This document shows positions 25,366 to 32,462 of a DNA stretch of 64,000 bases, piece by piece. Position numbers and translations under genes: made by a program. Each line of letters opens with the position of its first letter. The stretch's first letter is position 1. This DNA comes from Sulfurivermis sp040755915. GTDB lineage: Bacteria > Pseudomonadota > Gammaproteobacteria > Thiohalomonadales > Thiohalomonadaceae. The notes under the pieces are model-generated. The model saw nothing but the letters and a program-made list of their open reading frames with translations, had not been told where the DNA came from and did not search any database. The stretch covers positions 29,963 to 93,962 of the forward strand of contig JBFLWM010000001.1 in the NCBI GenBank assembly GCA_040755915.1, given 5' to 3'.

Positions 25366-27627
25366 ATGAAGATTCCATTTCGTCGCCGGAGTATTGGTGG
25401 TCTGATTGTTCTGGCCGGCTCAATTCTCGTCTGCGGCCATGCTGGCGCAGAAGATCTTGGCTTGATACGCGTTGAGTCGACGACGATTGATGACCGGTTT
25501 GAGCAGAAACGCGATGAGCCATCAAATATCGCCGTGATTAGCGGTGATGAGGTTGATGCGGCACACACCGAGAACATTCAGCAGCTTCTGCAGTCTATTC
25601 CCGGCATTACTACGGAAGTGCAGAGCGGTGATTCGCTGAAAATTCACATTCGCGGCATAGAAAACCAGGTTTATATGGGTGAAAAGCCCGGGGTTGCTGT
25701 CGTTATAGACGGTGTTCCCGTGTTTGAGCGCACCGGCCGTGTAAATATTGATCTCGATAATATCGAGTCCATAAAGGTGGTTAAGGGCGGTGCCTCCTAT
25801 CTGTTTGGTGATGACGCGCTGTCAGGTGCAGTAATTATCACGACGAAGCGCGGCGCCAAATACAAAGGCTTTACTGTGGCAGGCGAGCGCGGCAGTTTTG
25901 ACGCTTCCAAGACTCTCGTTCGTGCTGGCTTTGCGGAAGAAAGTGTTGCCGGACATGTGCAGGTGTCGCGTAGGTCGACGGATGGATACTATGACGACTC
26001 GGCGTCTGAGGCGGAGTATGTCAATGGCAAATTGCAGTACTACATTGATGATGTAAGTGATGTTTCATTCGGCTTTGAGCGTTCCGATCGGAAGAAGAAC
26101 AGTCATGGTGCGGTTACTGGTGTCGTCGCTGCAGAAAATGATCCTGAAAGCACGGACATCTTCAGCTACAACGATTACGCGAATCACTACGATGTGGATT
26201 TGGCCAAATACTTTGTCACGTATTCGCGGGATGTCAATGAGACTGACAATCTCTTGGTTAGTCTATATAGTTTCAGGGATGATACGCTGTATCTGTCGAA
26301 GCCGAATCGTGTCGATCCTACGCTGTATGAAGTCCTTAATGACTATGAGCAGGTTCAGAACGGTTTGAAGTCGGAATACCGCTCTTCCGGTGATGGTGTC
26401 GCCTGGATGGCGGCCGTGGATTTGCGGCGTAATCGCTACAAAAACAATACCTACAACAATATCGACATTGCAGATAATCCGTGGACGCCGTGGGTGGACG
26501 AAACTGCGGTCGCCGGCGATGCGATATCTGACGATACAACGGATGAGTCCGTGAATGCCGTGTATGGCGAGCTGAAGTTCCAGGTTTCCGATCCGCTGGT
26601 CATGACCATTAACGGCCGTGTTGACCAAATTGATATGGATTACAGCTCGAACCTCAGCGCGCTTGAGCTGGACAAGTCGTTCACGGTGAGTTCCTGGCGG
26701 TTGGGCGGGAATTACAAGGTGGCGCAGAATAAGGATGTATATGCCAATATCTCCACCGGGTTCCGCGCACCATCCATCAATCAGCTGTTTGCAGGTGATA
26801 TCTCTCCGACGGGGACAACGGATAGCAACCCTGATTTGCGGCCGGAAAAGGCGGTAAATATGGAGATTGGATATCGCACGAAGACGTCGCTGTTCGGGGC
26901 GCCATCAGATATCGATGTTGCGATCTTTCAAATCGACCGCAAGGATTACATCATGACTACCGCCGGTCAGTATGCGGTAGCTGATGGCGTTAACACCATG
27001 TATGACAACATTGGTGGCGTGAGAAATCGCGGCCTCGAACTTTCAATAGATAGTCAGGTGTCTGCGGCCTGGAATTGGAATTTGGCATACACGTACCTGG
27101 ATGCGAAATTTACCAAGTATGACAACTTCAATCTCCTGCTGGGCAATCGTTATGGTGAGGAGTGCACAGTGGACCCCGGGTTCGATCCGTCGACGGAGTA
27201 CTGTCTCGAACACTACAACAACGAAGGTAACGTGGTGCCGCGTACGCCAAAACACCATGTTAATTTTGCAGCAAGCTATCGCCCTTCTTCGTATTGGACT
27301 GTTACCGCTGAGATGGATGCGAAGTCGTCCTATTATGCGGACGAGATTAATCGCATAAAAATTGCTGGCCACGAAACATTTAATTTGCTTGTCAATTATG
27401 ATCGCAAGTTTGGCGACAGCATGTGGTCGTTCTTCGCGCGCGTCGATAACATCTTTGATGAGCGTTATTTCAACACTGCGCGCGGGGGGACCGGTGATTC
27501 CAAGACTGTCGATAGTGATGCCGATGGCATATATGACACCTATGACGGTGTCTATGACGCCAACGACATATCGATCGTTGTCAATCCCGGTCGCGTGTAT
27601 ACCGCTGGTGTTTCCGTCAAGTTCTGA
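25366..27627 (+). CDS. TonB-dependent outer-membrane receptor
   Basis: The 753-residue precursor has a signal peptide (cleavage near GHAGA-ED), a TonB-box-like DLGLIRVES just after it and an N-terminal plug (about 45-165) with IQQLLQSIPGITTE, IHIRGIENQ and GGASYLFGDDALSGAVIITTK. A 22-strand-type barrel follows, with the FRAPSINQLF and NPDLRPEKAVNMEIGY signatures, and the protein ends in Phe (VSVKF) as porins do. Cys600 and Cys613 form a likely extracellular-loop disulfide. Residues 716-728 (DSDADGIYDTYDG) look like a calcium-binding loop. It heads the right-arm operon. The ligand is unknown; context points to a metal or metal complex. Resemblance to the BtuB/FepA class is generic. Confidence 0.95.
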   Translation: MKIPFRRRSIGGLIVLAGSILVCGHAGAEDLGLIRVESTTIDDRFEQKRDEPSNIAVISGDEVDAAHTENIQQLLQSIPGITTEVQSGDSLKIHIRGIENQVYMGEKPGVAVVIDGVPVFERTGRVNIDLDNIESIKVVKGGASYLFGDDALSGAVIITTKRGAKYKGFTVAGERGSFDASKTLVRAGFAEESVAGHVQVSRRSTDGYYDDSASEAEYVNGKLQYYIDDVSDVSFGFERSDRKKNSHGAVTGVVAAENDPESTDIFSYNDYANHYDVDLAKYFVTYSRDVNETDNLLVSLYSFRDDTLYLSKPNRVDPTLYEVLNDYEQVQNGLKSEYRSSGDGVAWMAAVDLRRNRYKNNTYNNIDIADNPWTPWVDETAVAGDAISDDTTDESVNAVYGELKFQVSDPLVMTINGRVDQIDMDYSSNLSALELDKSFTVSSWRLGGNYKVAQNKDVYANISTGFRAPSINQLFAGDISPTGTTDSNPDLRPEKAVNMEIGYRTKTSLFGAPSDIDVAIFQIDRKDYIMTTAGQYAVADGVNTMYDNIGGVRNRGLELSIDSQVSAAWNWNLAYTYLDAKFTKYDNFNLLLGNRYGEECTVDPGFDPSTEYCLEHYNNEGNVVPRTPKHHVNFAASYRPSSYWTVTAEMDAKSSYYADEINRIKIAGHETFNLLVNYDRKFGDSMWSFFARVDNIFDERYFNTARGGTGDSKTVDSDADGIYDTYDGVYDANDISIVVNPGRVYTAGVSVKF

Positions 27628-27641
27628 GTGTAAGGGCTGAT

Positions 27642-28466
27642 ATGTCTAGAGTGCCGCTGTTGTTGCTGTTGTTATGGGCGTCTGGCGCATCTGCCATGAT
27701 GGAATGGAAGATGCAGTCGGGGGGGGCACAGCAACAGCATGGCGATGCGCATGGTGCAAGCGAGCATCGTCAGGCTCGCGGCATTGTTTTGCTGGAAGGT
27801 TCAGGCGCTGCAACTGAACTTTGGCTTCCTACCCTGGAGCGACGGCCGTTGTCGCTCCAGGGAGGGGTTGCAGTCTTGAAGCCCAGTGGCCTGGATAATT
27901 ACCATCTCCTGTATGCCAGCAAGGATACGCACGGAACCCTGGAAACAGCGTTGCGCTATCACTACATGAATGGCAAGCCGTCCAAACGTTCCCCGGCAGA
28001 GATCGTGAATGCCGCCAAATCACCGCTGGATATCGTTCCCTCACCATTGGCGCGCGAACACGCACGCTATTTGAGTGGGCGCGAGGCAACTTTTGAGGTT
28101 CGTTTTCATGGCCAGCCCATTGGGCAGCACCCGATCGCCTTGGAAACGTCCAATGGTACCCGCTGGTACGCGCGTACTGAGTCCAATGGACGGATAACCT
28201 TCGTTCTTCCGGATGATTTTGCTCAGGTGCAAGCCGGGAGAGAGTTCAATTTGCCGGCTGATTTCGTGCTCCATGTCAGTTACACGGACGGCGATAAGTC
28301 CCATCGCACTTCGTTGAGTGCTCCTTATCATGTCAACCCTGATTATTGGCAGTCGTCTGCCGCCGGATATGCCACCGGTTTTGCCGGGTTTATGACAGGT
28401 ATTTTCGTCCTGGGTATCGCCGGCAGGCGCCTGGCGGAGGTTGGTAGGAAGGAGCGCCGCGTATGA
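27642..28466 (+). CDS. Membrane-anchored periplasmic His-rich protein (right-arm copy)
   Basis: The 274-residue precursor has a signal peptide (LLLLLLWASGASA) and a mature N-terminus rich in Met, Gln and His (MEWKMQSGGAQQQHGDAHG), followed by HASEHRQ-like residues. A beta-rich periplasmic domain follows (TFEVRFHGQPIGQHPIALET near residue 150), then one membrane segment near 245-262 and a short basic tail. This copies the layout of the left-arm protein at 23824-24792, and in both cases the polyferredoxin gene comes next. It is a candidate periplasmic metal-binding partner of the receptor. The stop overlaps the next start (ATGA). Function is inferred from context only. Confidence 0.7.
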   Translation: MSRVPLLLLLLWASGASAMMEWKMQSGGAQQQHGDAHGASEHRQARGIVLLEGSGAATELWLPTLERRPLSLQGGVAVLKPSGLDNYHLLYASKDTHGTLETALRYHYMNGKPSKRSPAEIVNAAKSPLDIVPSPLAREHARYLSGREATFEVRFHGQPIGQHPIALETSNGTRWYARTESNGRITFVLPDDFAQVQAGREFNLPADFVLHVSYTDGDKSHRTSLSAPYHVNPDYWQSSAAGYATGFAGFMTGIFVLGIAGRRLAEVGRKERRV

Positions 28467-29512
28467 ATCTCTCGCTGGTGCGAAAATTCGTTCAGTTGGC
28501 CTCATTTGTCTTCCTGGTATACGGCAGCGTTATTGTGGGCTTCTATACTGCCGACAAGATCAGTGGGGCGTTTCCCGCGCTGACCTGTGCCTATGATTTT
28601 CAGTCGGCCGATTACTGCACATTGATCCCATTGCAGCATCAAATGGATCACCGTGTGGCGGGTGTGCTCTCGGCCGGAGGCTCAATTTTGGCGGCGTTCA
28701 TGCCGACGCTCATAACTCTGGGAACCTTCCTGGTGTTGTTTGTCCTGCTCAATAAGGCCTTTTGTGGCTGGTTGTGTCCGCTCGGATTCTTCCAGGAGAT
28801 GGGCACCCTGTTGGGGCAGAAGCTCGGGTTGAAGCGCATCGAGTCGATGTCTCCGAAGATTGTTGACAAAGTCAGGCCCATTAAATGGGTAGTTCTCATT
28901 CTGCTGGTGTTTGGTTTGCCGTTGTTGACAGGGTTGTCGGTCATCGGCCATGAGTGGGGCAGTCCCTATTGCAGTATTTGCCCCAGCCGTATTTTGACAA
29001 CGCTTGCAAGCGGAGACTCTTCACAGCTTGTGGTCGATACCAGCAGTGCAGGGGCCTTGGTACTCTCACTGACCGGGACCTTTCTGTTTGGCCTGATGGT
29101 GGCGCTTAGTCTGCAGATTCGTCAGCCGTTTTGTCGCATATGCCCCATGCTTGCGCTGCACGCTGTGTTTCGCAAGATCGGCCTGATCCGGCTGAACAAG
29201 TACGCCACGCCGCGATGTGAAAAATGCGGCCTGTGTGCCAAAGCCTGCCCGATGGACATTCGTGAAATTCACACGGAGATGAACAGCAGGGATGTGCTGT
29301 ATGCTGATTGCACGTTATGCGGACGTTGTGTTGAGTTTTGTCCGGACAAAGGCGTGTTGCAGATGAAGTATGCTGTTGTGCCCTTGTTCAAGGCAGATCC
29401 TGCATACTTCAAGCGTCGAAAAAAGGCGCAGGACACATGGGATAAGTCGTCTGTGTTGGGATGGTTACGTCGACGGCGTGAGGTTATGAAAGCGCCGCAA
29501 GGCCAATCCTGA
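28463..29512 (+). CDS. NapH/CcoG-like membrane polyferredoxin (right-arm copy)
   Basis: The 349-residue protein carries the same layout as the left-arm copy: Cys42/Cys52 before PLQHQ, CxxxCP at 101-106, CxxCP at 170-174 and 224-228, and two CxxCxxCxxxC ferredoxin motifs at 252-262 and 283-293, with about five membrane helices. All motifs keep their order and near-identical positions, so the two genes are paralogues. The last 40 residues are basic and not shared. It starts inside the preceding stop (ATGA) and its stop overlaps the SafE-like gene (TGATG). It probably carries electrons across the inner membrane to reduce a periplasmic metal or ligand; the direction of flow cannot be told from sequence. 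Confidence 0.92.
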   Translation: MNLSLVRKFVQLASFVFLVYGSVIVGFYTADKISGAFPALTCAYDFQSADYCTLIPLQHQMDHRVAGVLSAGGSILAAFMPTLITLGTFLVLFVLLNKAFCGWLCPLGFFQEMGTLLGQKLGLKRIESMSPKIVDKVRPIKWVVLILLVFGLPLLTGLSVIGHEWGSPYCSICPSRILTTLASGDSSQLVVDTSSAGALVLSLTGTFLFGLMVALSLQIRQPFCRICPMLALHAVFRKIGLIRLNKYATPRCEKCGLCAKACPMDIREIHTEMNSRDVLYADCTLCGRCVEFCPDKGVLQMKYAVVPLFKADPAYFKRRKKAQDTWDKSSVLGWLRRRREVMKAPQGQS

Positions 29513-30195
29513 TGGAGTCGCTGACCCTGGGGTTTGGGGCGGCGTTGCTGATGGGGCTGGCGTTTGGTGCCGGGCCGTGCAATGTAAGCTGCCTGCCATA
29601 TCTGGGCCCTGTATTCCTGGCACAGGAGCGGTTAGGCGCGTGGCGTACCGTTTTGCCGTTTTCTTTCGGCCGTCTGGTAAGTTACAGCACCTTGGGCGCG
29701 GTTGCCGGCGGCCTGGGTCATATGGCTACGTCTTGGCTGGAGGATGGTTGGGCCGCCATGCTTCTGGGTACTGCAACCGTATTTGTCGGACTTGTGCTTT
29801 GGTATCGGGCAGGACGTAATACCCGATGTCCAGCTAAGCGCGCGTCAAACAATGAGCAGCAGTTGCACTTCTACACACGCTCAGGTCGGCGACCGTTGGG
29901 TATGGGGTTGTTCGGGATGGGGGCGGCGATGGCTCTCAACCCCTGTGTACCGTTAGGTACGGTCCTGGTGGCTGCTGCCGCCGGCGCCAGTGCAGTGCAA
30001 GGTGTGTGGTTGGGGTTTGGCTTCGGCGTAGGGGCGGTGCTGATTCCCAGCATTGTATTTGGTGTGGTAATGGCCCATTTTGGGGCACAGATACGCAGCC
30101 ACCTGGCCGGGTGGCACAAAAACATTGAGCGTGGAGCAGCAATGATGTTGATGGTATTGGGGATGGTAACGGCGGCAGGGTGGGTACAGCCATGA
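29512..30195 (+). CDS. TauE/SafE-UreH-like membrane protein (right-arm copy)
   Basis: The 227-residue protein is the same length as its left-arm paralogue. GAGPCNVSCLPYLGPVFLA places Cys23 and Cys27 in the first helix, and AMALNPCVPLGTVL places Cys145 in the second half-repeat. About six membrane helices are predicted by eye. The Cys-Pro arrangement recalls CcdA/DsbD-beta as well as UreH/SafE, so thiol-reductant transfer is an alternative to metal or sulfur transport. It is translationally coupled on both sides (TGATG before, ATGA into exbB). The association with a polyferredoxin and a His-rich periplasmic protein is repeated in both arms. Confidence 0.87.
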   Translation: MESLTLGFGAALLMGLAFGAGPCNVSCLPYLGPVFLAQERLGAWRTVLPFSFGRLVSYSTLGAVAGGLGHMATSWLEDGWAAMLLGTATVFVGLVLWYRAGRNTRCPAKRASNNEQQLHFYTRSGRRPLGMGLFGMGAAMALNPCVPLGTVLVAAAAGASAVQGVWLGFGFGVGAVLIPSIVFGVVMAHFGAQIRSHLAGWHKNIERGAAMMLMVLGMVTAAGWVQP

Positions 30196-30851
30196 CCGTA
30201 GAGGATATATTCGCCAAAGGCGGGTTTGTTGTCTGGATTCTGTTCGGCTATTCCATTCTGGCGCTAGCGCTATTGCTGGAGCGTCTCATGACGTTTCTGC
30301 TTTTGGGCCGTCCACCGCGGGGGTTTGAAGAGCAGCTGTTGCTTGCATTACGTAACGGTGAAGCAACCTCTCTGCTGGCCCCGCTACGTGGTCCGGAGGC
30401 GACTATCGTGCGCGGAATGCTGCAGGCCTCCATTGCCGGAGTAAAAGATCTCGCAAGGGTGGCGGCTCGTATCGGCTCCGATGAGCTGCAGCGAATGGAA
30501 CGGGGTTTTCGTACTTTGGGCGTATTGGGCAATACCGCTCCGTTGCTTGGTCTGTTTGGCACCATCACCGGTATGATCAAGGCATTCATGGTAATCGAGC
30601 AGGCTGGCGGCAGGGTCGATGCGCAGGCGCTGGCAGGCGGCATCTGGGAGGCCATGCTAACTACAGGCGTAGGCTTGGCCGTGGCACTACCCATCTTGTT
30701 GATGTTGCACGTACTGGAGGGAATGGCTGACCGGCGAGCGCAGGCCATGCGCAGCTGTGCCTCTGTCGTACTTGAACAGATTCAAGGCTGTGGTGTCGTG
30801 GACTCCGCCGAGCCTGTGCATCATCGTGAGGGTGTCGTTCATGCAGTTTGA
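30192..30851 (+). CDS. exbB: ExbB-type MotA/TolQ/ExbB proton channel
   Basis: The 219-residue protein has three membrane helices (about 11-30, 115-137 and 160-180) with the family core LGNTAPLLGLFGTITGMIKAF near residue 115 and the GIWEAMLTTGVGLAVALP stretch near 150. With ExbD it forms the proton-driven motor that energises TonB. Its start overlaps the SafE-like stop and its end overlaps exbD by 11 bases. The location in the receptor operon makes it a private energiser of this receptor. Confidence 0.95.
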   Translation: MTVEDIFAKGGFVVWILFGYSILALALLLERLMTFLLLGRPPRGFEEQLLLALRNGEATSLLAPLRGPEATIVRGMLQASIAGVKDLARVAARIGSDELQRMERGFRTLGVLGNTAPLLGLFGTITGMIKAFMVIEQAGGRVDAQALAGGIWEAMLTTGVGLAVALPILLMLHVLEGMADRRAQAMRSCASVVLEQIQGCGVVDSAEPVHHREGVVHAV

Positions 30852-31239
30852 GGGCCGCCGCCGACTGAGCCGCATGCTGGATCTGACGCCACTCATTGAT
30901 GTCGTATTTTTGCTGCTGATCTTCTTTATGCTCACGTCGCATTTTGTGCGTGAGGAAAATATCAAGGTGGATTTGCCGGTGGCGCAGAGTGGCGCACCGG
31001 ATGACAGCGAGTATGTTCAGGTGGTGCTCGATGCCCAGGGGCGTATCCTGTTGCGTGATCACTTCATTGATATGAGTGAGCTCGGCGCCCGTTTGCAGGA
31101 AGAACTGGCGCAGCAGTCGGAGAAGGTTGTGCGTATTCGTGGTGACAGGGCCGCGACCTTGGGATTGGCGGTGGGAGTGCTGGACGCTGCACGTAACGCG
31201 GGTGCCGAAGGTGTGGATATCGTGACTGTGGAACAATGA
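30841..31239 (+). CDS. exbD: ExbD-type biopolymer transport protein
   Basis: The 132-residue protein starts MQFEGRRRLSRMLDLTPLIDV at 30841. The single N-terminal membrane helix carries the essential Asp in LTPLIDVVFLLLIFFML (residue about 20), which conducts protons in the ExbB-ExbD motor. The periplasmic part ends DIVTVEQ, as in the family. It overlaps exbB by 11 bases and tonB by 4 bases. Confidence 0.95.
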   Translation: MQFEGRRRLSRMLDLTPLIDVVFLLLIFFMLTSHFVREENIKVDLPVAQSGAPDDSEYVQVVLDAQGRILLRDHFIDMSELGARLQEELAQQSEKVVRIRGDRAATLGLAVGVLDAARNAGAEGVDIVTVEQ

Positions 31240-31895
31240 CTATGCGCGAAGGCATGGTCTGGAGCAGCGCTGTCATCGTGTCCCTGCTGCTGCACCTGGC
31301 GCTGTTCTGGCCGGGTGCTTTTGTGCTCAGTGCCGAGGATGGCAAGGCGAGGCAGCAGGCGGGGGTGACGCGTCTCAGCTTCCGGGTGGCCGCCAAGCCG
31401 CAGCCACCGGCACCGGTGCCCGAGGTAAAACCACAGCCGAAGCCGCCGGAGCCACCAAAACCAAGGCCACCGAAGCCCAAACCGGTGGAGCCGAGACCGG
31501 TAAAACAGGCAGTACCTGTAGAGCCGGTGGCCGAAGTGGAACCAGAGCCTGAACCCGTTTTGGATTCCACGCCTGTTCCCGTGGAGGTCGCGGGTGATCC
31601 GCAGCAATTGGAGCAGGCCAGGCGCAACTACCTGGGGCAATTGCTGGCACATATCGAGTCGCACAAATTTTATCCGCGTGCGGCGCGGCGACGCGGTTTG
31701 CAGGGGGTGATTCAGGTATCCTTCGTATTGCATGAGAACGGCCGGATCACTGATCTGATGCTGGAGGACGGTCATGATCTCCTGCGCAGGGCGGCGGAGG
31801 AGGCGATGCAGGCGGCATTGCCCTTGCCCTTGCCTCCGCGCGACGTTCCGTGCCCCTTGCGGGTGAATTTCGGTATAGAGTTCAAGTTGAATTAA
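31236..31895 (+). CDS. tonB: TonB energy-transducing protein
   Basis: The 219-residue protein has one N-terminal membrane helix (SAVIVSLLLHLALFWPGAFVL, with the conserved His in the helix), then a long Pro/Lys/Glu spacer (KPQPKPPEPPKPRPPKPKP and on to about residue 110) that spans the periplasm. The C-terminal domain (about 140-219) has YPRAARRRGLQGVIQVSFVL and the final FGIEFKLN. It links the ExbB-ExbD motor to the TonB box of the receptor. It is co-translated with exbD. Confidence 0.93.
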   Translation: MTMREGMVWSSAVIVSLLLHLALFWPGAFVLSAEDGKARQQAGVTRLSFRVAAKPQPPAPVPEVKPQPKPPEPPKPRPPKPKPVEPRPVKQAVPVEPVAEVEPEPEPVLDSTPVPVEVAGDPQQLEQARRNYLGQLLAHIESHKFYPRAARRRGLQGVIQVSFVLHENGRITDLMLEDGHDLLRRAAEEAMQAALPLPLPPRDVPCPLRVNFGIEFKLN

Positions 31896-31930
31896 TTTCC
31901 TGGTTCCTAGGTAGAGGGAGTGTCGTGACG

Positions 31931-32398
31931 ATGAAGATATTGCGTGTGTTGGCTGTGCTGTGTGCCGGGCTGTATGTGTCGCTGGCGAATGCTGCGGGAG
32001 CCATGGTGGAAAATCCCTGGGTGCGTGAAGCACCGCCGGCAGCGGCAGCGTTGGGGGCTTTTATGGTTCTGCACAATCATGGTGGCCAGCCGCTGGTATT
32101 GGTGGGCGCGGAGACCGCCGTCGCCGCTGAGGTGCAGCTGCACCGGACGGTGATGGAGGGCGGGATGGCAAAGATGCTGCATCAGCCCGCTATCGAGATC
32201 CCGGCCAAGGGCAGCGTGGAGTTCAAGCCTGGTGATTATCATCTGATGTTGATGAAGCCCAAGCAGGCACTGAAGGCAGGTGACCGTGTGGAGATTACCC
32301 TGAAGTTCAAGGATGGCAGTACGCTGCCGGCCAGTTTCGAGGTGCGTGCCGGAATGGGCATGGCGATGGATCACGGCAAGATGCAACACGGCCATTGA
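31931..32398 (+). CDS. PCuAC-type periplasmic copper chaperone
   Basis: The 155-residue precursor has a signal peptide (LAVLCAGLYVSLANA-AG). The PCuAC copper site is visible as HRTVMEGGMAKM near residue 74 followed about 30 residues later by YHLMLMKP, matching the H-M-X10-M-X21-H-X-M-type Cu(I) site. A Met/His-rich end (GMGMAMDHGKMQHGH) adds copper-binding capacity. PCuAC proteins pass Cu(I) to Cu enzymes such as cytochrome oxidase or nitrous-oxide reductase. The gene follows tonB after 35 bases and a GAGGGAG ribosome site, with no terminator between, so it is likely the last gene of the right-arm operon. A GTG two codons upstream is an alternative start. Confidence 0.92.
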   Translation: MKILRVLAVLCAGLYVSLANAAGAMVENPWVREAPPAAAALGAFMVLHNHGGQPLVLVGAETAVAAEVQLHRTVMEGGMAKMLHQPAIEIPAKGSVEFKPGDYHLMLMKPKQALKAGDRVEITLKFKDGSTLPASFEVRAGMGMAMDHGKMQHGH

Positions 32399-32413
32399 TT
32401 TATCGCAGCAAAC

Positions 32414-32444
32414 AAAAAAGGGCGGCACTAGCCGCCCTTTTTTT
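32414..32444. terminator. Terminator between the right-arm operon and the sigma-54 regulator
   Basis: A run of As, then the perfect stem GGGCGGC/GCCGCCC (32420-32426 with 32431-32437), an ACTA loop and a T run (32438-32444). A/T tracts on both sides make it usable by both convergent transcripts. Confidence 0.93.
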
Positions 32445-32462
32445 ATCTCCTTAGGCCTGAGC

